Shown piece after piece: positions 24,012 through 31,551 of a DNA stretch of 32,049 bases (position 1 is its first letter; every line of letters starts with the position of its first letter). The notes under the pieces were generated by a model, which was not told the origin of the DNA, ran no database searches, and was given only the letters and a program-made list of their open reading frames with translations. The stretch comes from JAENVT01 sp031424145 (lineage in GTDB: Bacteria > Actinomycetota > Acidimicrobiia > Acidimicrobiales > Ilumatobacteraceae): positions 1-32,049 of the forward strand of contig JANPGV010000301.1 in assembly GCA_031424145.1 (NCBI GenBank), in the 5' to 3' direction. Both the position numbers and the translations under genes were made by a program.

Positions 24012-24843
24012 CCGGCCGTGGAAACCACAGCCTGGCGGCGGCCGGCGGGCGGAATGGACGCCAGTCGTCCTCGGGTTGGCGCAAACGATCGAGCACTGCG
24101 AACACGACGGCCGGCTGCATGCCCAGCGCTGTATGGCTGCCGTGGACCTCGATGTTCTCTGCGAGCGGCCCGACCTCGTCGATGCAGGTCTGCCAGGGAG
24201 CAACTCCGTCGCGGCGGGAGTAGATCGATGTTGCCGGCACGGTCAACCTCGATCTGTTCTGCTCGGCGATCCGGTTGAGATCGAGGTTGCCGTCGTGCCG
24301 GTTCTCGTAGCGTCGCCAGATCCATCCCGCCGTGCTCTCGTCCCCCTCGACCATCCGGTATGGGCTGCCGAGGGTGATCACCTGGCGCACCGCGCCGGGG
24401 TATTCGCGGGCAAGCGCGCGGGCATATGTCCCCCCGAGGCTCCACCCGATGATGCTGATCTTGCGATTGTGCCGGTTGGCCAATTCCACCACTCGGTCTC
24501 GGACACCCTCGACGATGCGCCTGGTCGGGCCGACGTTTCGTCCGAGTCGCCACGCGTGGGTGGAGTAACCCTGCCCGCGAATCGCCCAGCGCAACGGCAC
24601 GGTCGACGCGTCATCGGCGGTGAAACCCGGAAGGACGAGCACTGGATGACCATCGCCGGGACTCGCGAGGCGAAGCAATGGCGCGACAGCCAGGAACGCG
24701 GCGGCCTCCATCGGCCACATGGATTCCATCAACTGGCGGCGAAGTCCTGGGGGCGTCACGTGATGCGTGAACGGCTCTGGTTCGTGGGTACCTGGGGCCA
24801 CCTGTCGCACCCTATCGGCGCCAGCTTCGATGACCGTGGACAC
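23962..24843 (-). CDS. Alpha/beta hydrolase (lipase/esterase-like)
   Basis: The 293-residue product starts at a GTG and has HPVLVLPGFTADDASTVPLR (66-85), a lipase-type oxyanion region, and the nucleophile elbow IIGWSLGGTYA (S135). TSIYSRRDGVAPW holds a likely acid and NIEVHGSHTALG the likely catalytic His. The HGSHxxLG pattern is common in actinobacterial lipase-like proteins. No signal peptide is visible. Its 3' end overlaps the WS/DGAT gene by 50 bases tail-to-tail; both belong to neutral-lipid metabolism, so it may hydrolyse the esters made by its neighbour. It is divergent from the SnoaL-like gene with only 37 bases between the starts. Confidence 0.87.
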   Translation of the reverse strand: MSTVIEAGADRVRQVAPGTHEPEPFTHHVTPPGLRRQLMESMWPMEAAAFLAVAPLLRLASPGDGHPVLVLPGFTADDASTVPLRWAIRGQGYSTHAWRLGRNVGPTRRIVEGVRDRVVELANRHNRKISIIGWSLGGTYARALAREYPGAVRQVITLGSPYRMVEGDESTAGWIWRRYENRHDGNLDLNRIAEQNRSRLTVPATSIYSRRDGVAPWQTCIDEVGPLAENIEVHGSHTALGMQPAVVFAVLDRLRQPEDDWRPFRPPAAARLWFPRPVTWQPRPGRQAVLVDV

Positions 24844-24880
24844 GCTGCGTCATGATGACGCGAACCAGCGAAGAGGGCAC

Positions 24881-25339
24881 ATGACCGAGAGACGAATCCA
24901 CCGGTTGCACACCGTTAGCCGCTGGGCGATGCCGCCTCCGCCTGCGACAACCGTGCTGCTCCAGAACCTGGTGCAGGCGTACGCGATGTTCACGGATGCC
25001 GGCGACACCGCTCGATTGGCGGAGCTGTTCACTGCGGACGCTCAATGGGACGGTTCGGGTCTCGGTTACGGCACCGCTGTTGGTCCGGAGGCAATCGCGG
25101 AGCTCGTGTGCGGGCGCTACAAGGCCGACGAACCGATGATGCACATGCCGGGGCCGGCCCTCTTGGTCGCGCTCGACGATGTCGAGGTCCACGGCGTCAG
25201 CTGGTGCACGGCGACGCGCTGGACGGAGGGCGCGATGCGTCCCGTCATCTACTTCTACTACGACGACGTCTTTCAGCGCGCCACCGATGCGACGTGGCGG
25301 TTCAGCCGTCGCCACCTGCACGCGGCGTTCCCCGGATAA
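24881..25339 (+). CDS. SnoaL/NTF2-like domain protein
   Basis: The ATG at 24881 follows a gaagaggg ribosome site. The 152-residue product has an NTF2-like cone fold pattern: LVQAYAMFTDAGDTARLAEL, FTADAQWDGSGLGYGTAVGP, later VHGVSWCTATRWTEG and VIYFYYDDVFQRATDATWRF. Relatives include polyketide cyclases, dehydratases and the beta subunits of Rieske dioxygenases. It could be a dehydratase, isomerase or binding subunit. Rieske oxygenase 3 is encoded convergently 32 bases beyond its stop, so it is not in that operon. Family is likely, function unknown. Confidence 0.82.
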   Translation: MTERRIHRLHTVSRWAMPPPPATTVLLQNLVQAYAMFTDAGDTARLAELFTADAQWDGSGLGYGTAVGPEAIAELVCGRYKADEPMMHMPGPALLVALDDVEVHGVSWCTATRWTEGAMRPVIYFYYDDVFQRATDATWRFSRRHLHAAFPG

Positions 25340-25371
25340 CGCTCGACGCATGTTGGAAAGTCTGACGATGG

Positions 25372-26553
25372 TTACTTCGCCCTCGCCGTGAGAGCCGGTT
25401 CGACGCGGCCGTCGACCAAGGCGTCGATCCAGGAATGAAGGTTCTGGTTCGCAGGTTCGTTGCGGCCGAATCGGAAGCAATCGTCGGCGATCGCGCCGAG
25501 TGCGCGATTGATCTTGAAGCCGGTCACGAAGTCTTCCTGGCTCGTGACGTGCGCATACAGCGTGCGCCGCGCCTCCGCGGCTGCGGTGGCCTCGTCCCCC
25601 TCGACGGGCTCTCGGTAGTAGTGCCACTGAACCGTGGTCGACCTGTTCGGAGTAGGCCCGGGTTGCAGCCGGCTCACCATGAGCGGCCTGGTGGGCTGCC
25701 CCGAGATCGACAGATTCGGGAAGATGTAGTGGACCATGCTCATCGCCTGGGGGAGCTCCCACTCGTCGACCGGGACGCCGCGGAACGACAGTATCGGCTT
25801 GTTGGCGAACCCGATCCGCACGTGGGGACCGAAGAAGTCGTACGTGTTGCGGTTCGTGATCGACTTGTCACCGATCGTTGCCTTGTGCAGGTAGCCGAGG
25901 TGGTATCCGTCAACGTAACCGTCAGCCGTGAGCTTCCAGTTTGCGCTCTCCAGTTCGGTGACGGCTGGGTAACGGTGCAGTTCGTCGAGGCGCAGGTATG
26001 CCAGCGCATCACCCATTCCGTCGAGCCACGCATCGGCGTCGAACTCGAGGCCAGGCGTGAGCACGGCAAGCACAAGCCCGGCCCGCTCTTGGGTCGGCAA
26101 CGGGATCAACCCGGCGACGTCGATGTCGCCGTAGGTTTCGCGGCCAGGCACGCCCACCAGCGCGCCCTTCGTGTCGTACACCCACGCGTGGTACGGACAT
26201 GTGAACCGGCGGGTATGGCCGCAGCCCTCGGCGATCGCGGCCCCTCGGTGGCGGCAGACGTTCAGAAAGGTTCTGGCGACACCATCGTCACCCCGGACGA
26301 CGAGAAGGGGGCGCTCCGCGATCTCCAGCGTTTCAAAGTCTCCTGGTTGTCGCAGATCGCAGGAGAACGCCACGACAAGCGGTGACCGTCGGAAGACCCG
26401 TTCCATTTCCGTCTCCCAACGGTCCGGGTCGCGGTACACGTTCACCGGGATCTTCATCTGCGCGTCGGCCTGGTCGCTGGTCGAGGCGTCAACGTTTGCC
26501 AGCAGCCGGCGGGCGACGTCGGTGTGCGGCGTGGCTCTCAACGAAACCTCCAT
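25372..26553 (-). CDS. Rieske oxygenase alpha subunit 3
   Basis: The 393-residue product has a Rieske centre C100-x-H102 (NVCRHRG) and C119-x2-H122 (CPYHAW). Its iron-domain sequence ANWKLTADGYVDGYHLGYLH gives D215, H218 and H223, the textbook Asp/His/His arrangement. It is the most conventional of the three Rieske proteins and resembles ring-hydroxylating dioxygenase or demethylase terminal components. A ribosome site GGGAG lies 8 bases before the ATG. It is downstream of a TetR gene in the same direction, with a 75-base gap that contains a motif shared with two other promoters in the window. Electron-transfer partners are not encoded here. Confidence 0.95.
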   Translation of the reverse strand: MEVSLRATPHTDVARRLLANVDASTSDQADAQMKIPVNVYRDPDRWETEMERVFRRSPLVVAFSCDLRQPGDFETLEIAERPLLVVRGDDGVARTFLNVCRHRGAAIAEGCGHTRRFTCPYHAWVYDTKGALVGVPGRETYGDIDVAGLIPLPTQERAGLVLAVLTPGLEFDADAWLDGMGDALAYLRLDELHRYPAVTELESANWKLTADGYVDGYHLGYLHKATIGDKSITNRNTYDFFGPHVRIGFANKPILSFRGVPVDEWELPQAMSMVHYIFPNLSISGQPTRPLMVSRLQPGPTPNRSTTVQWHYYREPVEGDEATAAAEARRTLYAHVTSQEDFVTGFKINRALGAIADDCFRFGRNEPANQNLHSWIDALVDGRVEPALTARAK

Positions 26554-26582
26554 GCGCCTGCTCCCTTCAGCAGTCCTACCGA

Positions 26583-26614
26583 AGTAACTATAGAGAATCT
26601 ACAGCTTGTTGTAC
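26583..26614 (-). promoter_or_regulatory. Candidate regulatory motif upstream of Rieske 3
   Basis: Read on the minus strand, the interval begins GTACAACAAGCTGTAGA and ends TAGTTACT. Both pieces recur, closer together, in the 28769-28794 site (GTCAACAGCTGTAAAGTTAC). The first also resembles AGTACAACTGTTA in the 14201-14232 operator. It lies 30-60 bases before the Rieske 3 start, so it may bind a shared regulator. A promoter was not resolved. Confidence 0.4.
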
Positions 26615-26628
26615 CCAGCGGGAAGTGG

Positions 26629-27246
26629 TCAGCCGAGCAGGCGCTGCGAAACCGCGATGAGTGCATCGCGCACCGTCCGGTCGGCACGGTCTGAGATGGG
26701 ACCGTCCTGTCCGCGCATCGAGTGGATCAGCAGCGTCAAACCGATCAGGGCGCGCACCGCAAGTGTCTCAGCTGCGTGGCGGCCGATCGCGGTGCGGCGG
26801 GTCGTTGGTGCACTGCGCTGAGGCAGGTAGTCGAACGCCCGGCGCATGTGTATCTCCTCGAATTCGCGCTGAAGCGTGATGGCCCGAGCAGTCATCCCCG
26901 GCAGGTGGTGGTACAGCAATTGGCAGGACTCCGGGTTCGCGTCGAGCCAGTTCCACACCGCCGTGATCACGGCGGCCAAGGCTTCTGGCGTCCCCTCTTC
27001 CTCGTCGGACCGTGTCGATGTGACGATGCTGGTGATGGAATGCAGCACGCGACGAAGCGCTTCCTCGAACAGCTCGGGTTTGCCGGAGAAGTGGTAGTAC
27101 ACTGCCGTCGGCGCCACACCTGCTTCTCGGGCGATGTCGTGAATGTTGGCATCACTAAAGCCTTGGTCCGAGAACACCTTGACGGCGGCGTCCACGATCA
27201 CATTGCGACGAGACGGCCTGTGAGACGCAGATCCGTGAATTGTAAT
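26629..27246 (-). CDS. TetR-family regulator, possible AUU start
   Basis: The protein has a TetR domain: HRPSRRNVIVDAAVKVFSDQ, then IHDIAREAGVAPTAVYYHFS and GKPELFEEALRRVL, followed by a helical ligand domain. The start is a problem. No ATG, GTG, TTG or CTG occurs in frame between 27303, opposite the start of the divergent TetR gene, and 27202. The first usual codon is GTG 27201, which would cut off the HRPSRR segment that the divergent regulator also has. GGAGG (27257-27253) stands 6 bases before an in-frame ATT at 27246, so an AUU start is proposed (205 residues). A sequencing error or GTG 27201 are the alternatives. It lies upstream of Rieske 3 on the same strand. Confidence 0.8.
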   Translation of the reverse strand: MTIHGSASHRPSRRNVIVDAAVKVFSDQGFSDANIHDIAREAGVAPTAVYYHFSGKPELFEEALRRVLHSITSIVTSTRSDEEEGTPEALAAVITAVWNWLDANPESCQLLYHHLPGMTARAITLQREFEEIHMRRAFDYLPQRSAPTTRRTAIGRHAAETLAVRALIGLTLLIHSMRGQDGPISDRADRTVRDALIAVSQRLLG

Positions 27247-27303
27247 TCCTATCCTCCATTGTTGAGCGCCCGAACGCTGAACGGTACTCCTGTACGGAGA
27301 TGA

Positions 27304-27945
27304 ATGTTGAGCAAACGACCACCTCACCGCCCGTCGAGACGGTCGGCAGTGATCGACGCAGCGATGGGGCTTTTCGCGTTGCACTCTCCGGACGACGTCA
27401 CCGTCGCCGACATTGCCGCTGCCGCCGACATGACTGCCGCTGCGGTGTACTACCACTTTCCGTCGAAGGAAAGCGTGCTGCTCGAGGGGTTGCAGGTCTT
27501 CACCGGAAGGTACCTCGGCAAGATTCGCGAACTGGCTCGGCTGGATGGCGATCTGTATTGGTGTTCTCGAATGGTTGCCGATCTGCTCGAGTGGCTGGAG
27601 CAGCATCGAACAGCAGCAACTGTCTATTTCACCCACTCAGCGGGCGTCGATGCGGCCATCGAGGCACTCCGTCGGGAAACTCGGATCGAGCAGGTCGTTC
27701 TGCTGTCCAGGGCGATCCGCTCCCATGGCAGCGGCAAGCGGTCGAGCGTCGAGCCTGATGTCGCGGCCATCGGCCTGGTGTCGCTGCTGGAGGCTGGGGC
27801 AAGCTCGTGGCTGATGCAGGATTCCGTGTTCCTCGGTCTCGGTCAGCGGCGGTTCGTGGCCGAGATGGGCAGGCTCGCCGAGCGCGTCGTGGGCCACACG
27901 ACAGGGCCGGCACCCAAGGGGCGTCGCGGTCAAGAACCCGCGTGA
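27304..27945 (+). CDS. TetR-family regulator (divergent copy)
   Basis: The 213-residue product begins MLSKRPPHRPSRRSAVIDAA and has the TetR helix-turn-helix VADIAAAADMTAAAVYYHFP followed by SKESVLLEG. The C-terminal ligand domain differs clearly from the divergent TetR protein, although both share HRPSRR and AVYYHF in the DNA-binding part. The intergenic region of about 60 bases holds GTAC-TCCT-GTAC (27284-27295) and GAATTGTAATTC (27237-27248), both possible operator halves. The 3' end overlaps the convergent HAD gene by 16 bases. Regulated genes are unknown; the thiolase/SDR operon and Rieske 3 are the nearest candidates. Confidence 0.92.
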   Translation: MLSKRPPHRPSRRSAVIDAAMGLFALHSPDDVTVADIAAAADMTAAAVYYHFPSKESVLLEGLQVFTGRYLGKIRELARLDGDLYWCSRMVADLLEWLEQHRTAATVYFTHSAGVDAAIEALRRETRIEQVVLLSRAIRSHGSGKRSSVEPDVAAIGLVSLLEAGASSWLMQDSVFLGLGQRRFVAEMGRLAERVVGHTTGPAPKGRRGQEPA

Positions 27946-28748
27946 GGACCGCCAATGCCGTCGAGCAACCGCTCGACGACCATGGCGACGCCGTCTCGGT
28001 CGTTGTTGGCGGTGACCTCGTCCGCGACAGCCTTCGTCTCTTCAGCAGCGTTGCCCATCGCGACGCCATGGCCGGCCCACATCAACATCTCGTGATCGTT
28101 GAGCCCGTCGCCGAAGGCAACGACGTGCTGACGCTCGATTCGCAAAAGTTGGCACAGACGAACGACGCCGCTGCCCTTGTGAACGCCGGGACCGGTCAGT
28201 TCGACGCTCCCCGGTAGGCCAGAAGGACTGACGTCGATCCCCGGTGGGACCAGTGCTGCGATCTGTGAACAGAGGACGGACGCGTCGGCCCCCAGGGCGA
28301 ACAGCACGACGCTATGTACGACATCTTCGGGCAGCGGGGTCGCATCCTTCACGACAATCGCATCGAACTTGCTCAGCGGGGCCAGCAAATCGAAGCCTCG
28401 TTCCGTCTCGAACGCTCGCGCTGTCGTGACTGCGGCGCAGACCGCGGGCAACGACGCGCGCACCGCCGATAGCGCGGTGCGAACGAGCTCGCCCGAGATG
28501 CTGGCCTGATAGAGGACTGCGCCGGTGTCGATCTCGGCGACCGTGCTGCCGTTCGCTGCCACCACGTATTGTCCCACGCCGAGTTTGCGGGCCACGGGGA
28601 GTACGTAGGGGAGTGGCCGGCCAGTGATCAACGCGACTTGCCACCCCGCACGATCCGCATCGCGAAGGGCTTGCCGCGTGCGCACCGACAGCTCGCCGTC
28701 GCTCGTGAGCAGCGTACCGTCGACGTCGAGTGCCAGTAACGACGGCAA
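27930..28748 (-). CDS. Cof-type HAD phosphatase
   Basis: The 272-residue product reads MPSLLALDVDGTLLTSDGEL from a TTG start, with D8 and D10 of motif I. ALITGRPLPYVLPVARKLG follows, and then the C2-cap insertion. The end carries VVAFGDGLNDHEMLMWAGHG and VAMGNAAEETKAVADEV, the motif IV and tail of the Cof/YbiV group. These enzymes dephosphorylate sugar phosphates, nucleotides or flavin nucleotides in the cytoplasm. It is divergent from the thiolase gene, sharing a promoter region that contains the 28769-28794 motif, and its 3' end overlaps the TetR gene. No ATG is available in frame near the start. Confidence 0.93.
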   Translation of the reverse strand: MPSLLALDVDGTLLTSDGELSVRTRQALRDADRAGWQVALITGRPLPYVLPVARKLGVGQYVVAANGSTVAEIDTGAVLYQASISGELVRTALSAVRASLPAVCAAVTTARAFETERGFDLLAPLSKFDAIVVKDATPLPEDVVHSVVLFALGADASVLCSQIAALVPPGIDVSPSGLPGSVELTGPGVHKGSGVVRLCQLLRIERQHVVAFGDGLNDHEMLMWAGHGVAMGNAAEETKAVADEVTANNDRDGVAMVVERLLDGIGGPHAGS

Positions 28749-28768
28749 TCCATCCCCTACCGACGCGG

Positions 28769-28797
28769 ATAGTAACTTTACAGCTGTTGACTATACT
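28769..28797. promoter_or_regulatory. Divergent promoter and candidate operator, HAD/thiolase
   Basis: ATAGT (28769-28773) and ACTAT (28790-28794) form outer inverted arms around ACAGCTGT (28780-28787), itself a perfect palindrome. TATACT (28792-28797) is a strong -10 candidate for the thiolase operon; on the minus strand TACTAT (28774-28769) can serve the HAD gene. The ATAGT...ACTAT frame and the CAAC(AG)CTGT core also occur in the 14201-14232 operator. Confidence 0.5.
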
Positions 28798-28832
28798 CCC
28801 GAGGTCCGGCTCGAGCACCAAGGGGGTTCAGG

Positions 28833-29975
28833 TTGAATGACGTGGTGATCGTTGGGGCCGGGTTGCACCCATTCGGTCGGCATCCCATCTCCGGACTGGA
28901 TCAAGGCGCCCATGCCGCCCGTCTGGCCCTCGCCGACGCCGGCATCGAATGGTCGCGAGTCGAATACGCGTTCGGTGGATCGGCAGATGGAGGAGACGCG
29001 GACACGCTCGTGTCACGGCTCGGGCTGACAGGTGTGCCCTTCATCAACGTGGCCAACGGGTGCGCAACTGGGGGCAGCGCGCTGATCAGCGCATACAACG
29101 CGATCCGTGCCGGTGCAGCGCGCGTCGTCGTGGTCGTCGGATTCGACAAGCATCCCCGTGGCGCGTTCGATCCATCACCGGCCCGCTACGGCATCGGGGA
29201 GTGGTACGGCCAAACCGGGTTGATGCTCACCACGCAGTTCTTCGGGATGAAGATTCAGCGATACATGCATGAGCACGGCATTTCTCGAGAAGTGTTGGCC
29301 AAGGTGGCGGCGAAAGCCTTCCGCAACGGAGCCGAGAACCCGAACGCGTGGCGGCGGACGCCGTTGTCGGAAGATCAGATCCTGGATGCGCCGATGATCG
29401 CCGATCCACTGACGCAGTACATGTTCTGCTCACCCGCAGAAGGCGCTGTCGCACTGGTGCTCGCCTCGTCGGACGTTGCGAGTGAGTTCACGTCGAGGCC
29501 GGTGTATTTGCGCTCAGCTGTTTTGAAGTCGCGGGCATACGGTTCGTTCGAGGTGTTCAGCCCGTCGCTCAGTGAGGACCGCGGCGAATCCCCGACGGTC
29601 GCCGCGGCGGCCAGCGCATTGGAGTTGGCGGGCATCGCGCCGAGCGAAGTCGACGTCATCCAGGTGCAGGACACCGAGTCGGGTGCCGAAGTGATGCACC
29701 TCGCCGAGTGCGGCTTCTGTGCCGACGGTGAGCAGGAGGAGCTCATCCGGACCGGTGCCACCGAGATCAATGGTCGGCTCCCGGTGAACACCGATGGCGG
29801 CTGCCTGGCCAATGGCGAGCCGATCGGCGCGTCCGGGCTCCGTCAGGTCTACGAGTCGGTCGTGCAACTCCGCGGCACGGCCGGGTCACGGCAGGTGCCG
29901 GGCGATCCGGCCACTGCGTTCACCCACGTGTACGGCGCGCCGGGCATCTCGGCGTGCACCGTGCTGAGTCGGTAG
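28833..29975 (+). CDS. Thiolase-like protein (lipid-transfer/aldolase type)
   Basis: The 380-residue product starts at a TTG (MNDVVIVGAGLHPFGRHPIS); the ATG four bases on is out of frame. The nucleophile Cys is in NVANGCATGGSAL (C77) and a second Cys lies in GISACTVLSR (C375). The segment that holds the active His (GHP) in degradative thiolases reads GGCLANGEPIGASG, so the His is Glu (E329). This makes ordinary thiolysis doubtful. Relatives among SCPx-like thiolases include the steroid retro-aldolase Ltp2, which works with a DUF35 partner; none is encoded here. It heads a plus-strand operon with two SDR genes. Function could be retro-aldol cleavage or condensation; this is inference. Confidence 0.88.
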   Translation: MNDVVIVGAGLHPFGRHPISGLDQGAHAARLALADAGIEWSRVEYAFGGSADGGDADTLVSRLGLTGVPFINVANGCATGGSALISAYNAIRAGAARVVVVVGFDKHPRGAFDPSPARYGIGEWYGQTGLMLTTQFFGMKIQRYMHEHGISREVLAKVAAKAFRNGAENPNAWRRTPLSEDQILDAPMIADPLTQYMFCSPAEGAVALVLASSDVASEFTSRPVYLRSAVLKSRAYGSFEVFSPSLSEDRGESPTVAAAASALELAGIAPSEVDVIQVQDTESGAEVMHLAECGFCADGEQEELIRTGATEINGRLPVNTDGGCLANGEPIGASGLRQVYESVVQLRGTAGSRQVPGDPATAFTHVYGAPGISACTVLSR

Positions 29976-29989
29976 CTGACGAATCAGCA

Positions 29990-30781
29990 ATGAGCCTGCT
30001 CGACCTGTTCCGGATCGACGATCATGTCGCCGTCGTCACCGGATCCGGCTTGGGGATTGGCCGCGCGATCGCGTGGGGCCTGGCCGACGCAGGCTGTGAC
30101 GTCGTGGTCAACGCCCGGCGCCGCAGCACTCTGGAAGTCACAGCGGACGGAGTGGTCGCTCGAGGTCGCAAGGCACTCATCATGGATGGAGACATCCGCG
30201 ACTTCTCCGAAGCGCTCGCCAGCAGGGCCATGGACGAGTTCGGGCGTCTCGACGTGTGGGTGAGCAACGTGGGGGGCTCCGACGACAAGACCGTGAGAGA
30301 ACTGGTCGATACGCCTGACGACACGTGGCGTGCACAACTGGAGCTCAACCTCACATCAGCGTTCCAAGGCGCAAAGGCGGCGGCCAGCAGGATGGGTGAC
30401 GGCGGCGTGATCGTCAACATCGCATCTGGCGCAGGAACACGCGGCTCCCCGCGCACGGGTCCGTATGCCGCCGCCAAAGCCGGCATGATCAACCTCACCC
30501 AAACGCTTGCCCTCGAACTTGCGCCCAGGAGGATCCGCGTGAACGCCGTCTCGCCTGGGCCTGTGGCGACCGAAGCGTTCCTGGAGGTGCTCGGCGTGTC
30601 CGATCAGCTCGACCAACTTCGGGACACCATTCCTCTCGGGCGTCTCGGCACACCGGAGGACATCGCGGCCGCCGTCGTGTTCATGGCCTCTCCGGCAGCC
30701 AGCTGGATCACGGGCCAGCACCTGCTAGTGGCGGGTGGACGCACCGAACGCAGCTATCAATATCAACCGCGCGCAGACTGA
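29990..30781 (+). CDS. Short-chain dehydrogenase/reductase 1
   Basis: The ATG at 29990, 14 bases after the thiolase stop, gives a 263-residue classical SDR. The cofactor motif TGSGLGIG is at 17-24, SNVGG takes the place of NNAG (92-96), and N120, S146 (NIASG), Y159 and K163 (YAAAK) form the catalytic tetrad. LVAGG near the end is usual. It oxidises or reduces a hydroxyl/keto group with NAD(P). An earlier in-frame ATG at 29954 lies inside the thiolase gene. Its position behind the thiolase suggests it supplies or removes a 3-keto or 3-hydroxyacyl-type intermediate. Confidence 0.93.
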   Translation: MSLLDLFRIDDHVAVVTGSGLGIGRAIAWGLADAGCDVVVNARRRSTLEVTADGVVARGRKALIMDGDIRDFSEALASRAMDEFGRLDVWVSNVGGSDDKTVRELVDTPDDTWRAQLELNLTSAFQGAKAAASRMGDGGVIVNIASGAGTRGSPRTGPYAAAKAGMINLTQTLALELAPRRIRVNAVSPGPVATEAFLEVLGVSDQLDQLRDTIPLGRLGTPEDIAAAVVFMASPAASWITGQHLLVAGGRTERSYQYQPRAD

Positions 30782-30793
30782 AGGGAGATTCGT

Positions 30794-31543
30794 ATGGACT
30801 TCGAAGGCAAGGTGCTCTTCGCGACGGGGGCCGCGTCGGGCATCGCCGCGGCGACGGCGAGGCGCTTCACGCAAGAAGGTGGTCGGGTCGCGATCGTCGA
30901 TCTTGACGCGGGACGCGCCGAGGAGACCGCTGCCGGCATCGACGGTGCCGTTGGCCTCGGAGCAGATGTCGCCGATGAATCATCGGTGAAGGCTGCTATC
31001 GACGCGACCCGCGATCGTCTCGGTCGGATCGACTGTGTGCTCAACGCCGCTGGGCACGCGGCCTTCGGGCCGATCGAGGAGTGGTCGATGGAGGGATGGC
31101 AGAAGATGATGACAGTCCACGCCGGAGGAACGTTTCTCGTCTGCAAGCACGTCCTGCCGATGATGCGCGAGCAGGGCGGCGGTTCGATCGTCAACATCGC
31201 ATCGACCGCGGCGCTGACCGCGAACAAGAACAATGCCCCTTACGGAGCCGCGAAAGGTGCGATTGTTTCCTTCTCACGCCAGTTGGCCCGTGAGGGGGCG
31301 CCGAGCGTGAGGGTCAACACCGTCGCGCCGGGGCGGGTTCGCACCGGGATGACTGAGCCGCTGTTCTCACAACGAGGGGCGACGGTCGAAGAGGGAGAAA
31401 AGGACTTCGGCATGGCCAACATGCAACAGCGTGTTGCCGGAGCCGACGAGCTTGCCGGTCCGATCTGCTTCCTGCTCTCCGAGGACGCGAGCTTCATCAC
31501 CGGGACGCTGTTGGTCGTCGATGGCGGTGAGACGGCGATCTGA
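30794..31543 (+). CDS. Short-chain dehydrogenase/reductase 2
   Basis: The 249-residue SDR follows the first by 12 bases with an AAGGGAG ribosome site. TGAASGIA (11-18) is the cofactor motif with the last Gly changed to Ala. VDLD (35-38), with an acid at the end of the second strand, suggests NAD preference. NAAG (84-87), S137 (NIAST), Y150 and K154 are present, and H109 stands where the tetrad Asn is usual, as in some other SDRs. LVVDGG ends the fold. It is probably active and part of the thiolase/SDR operon. The pair of SDRs could serve consecutive alcohol oxidations. Confidence 0.93.
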   Translation: MDFEGKVLFATGAASGIAAATARRFTQEGGRVAIVDLDAGRAEETAAGIDGAVGLGADVADESSVKAAIDATRDRLGRIDCVLNAAGHAAFGPIEEWSMEGWQKMMTVHAGGTFLVCKHVLPMMREQGGGSIVNIASTAALTANKNNAPYGAAKGAIVSFSRQLAREGAPSVRVNTVAPGRVRTGMTEPLFSQRGATVEEGEKDFGMANMQQRVAGADELAGPICFLLSEDASFITGTLLVVDGGETAI

Positions 31544-31551
31544 TCACAGCG

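Noticed and set aside
25435..26385. A 316-codon plus-strand open frame opposite Rieske 3
   Set aside because: It lies within the coding region of a conserved oxygenase, and its composition is typical of antisense frames in GC-rich DNA.
27300..27758. An overlapping frame from the ATG at 27300 (152 codons)
   Set aside because: It runs in another frame through the TetR gene that starts at 27304 and lacks any conserved feature.
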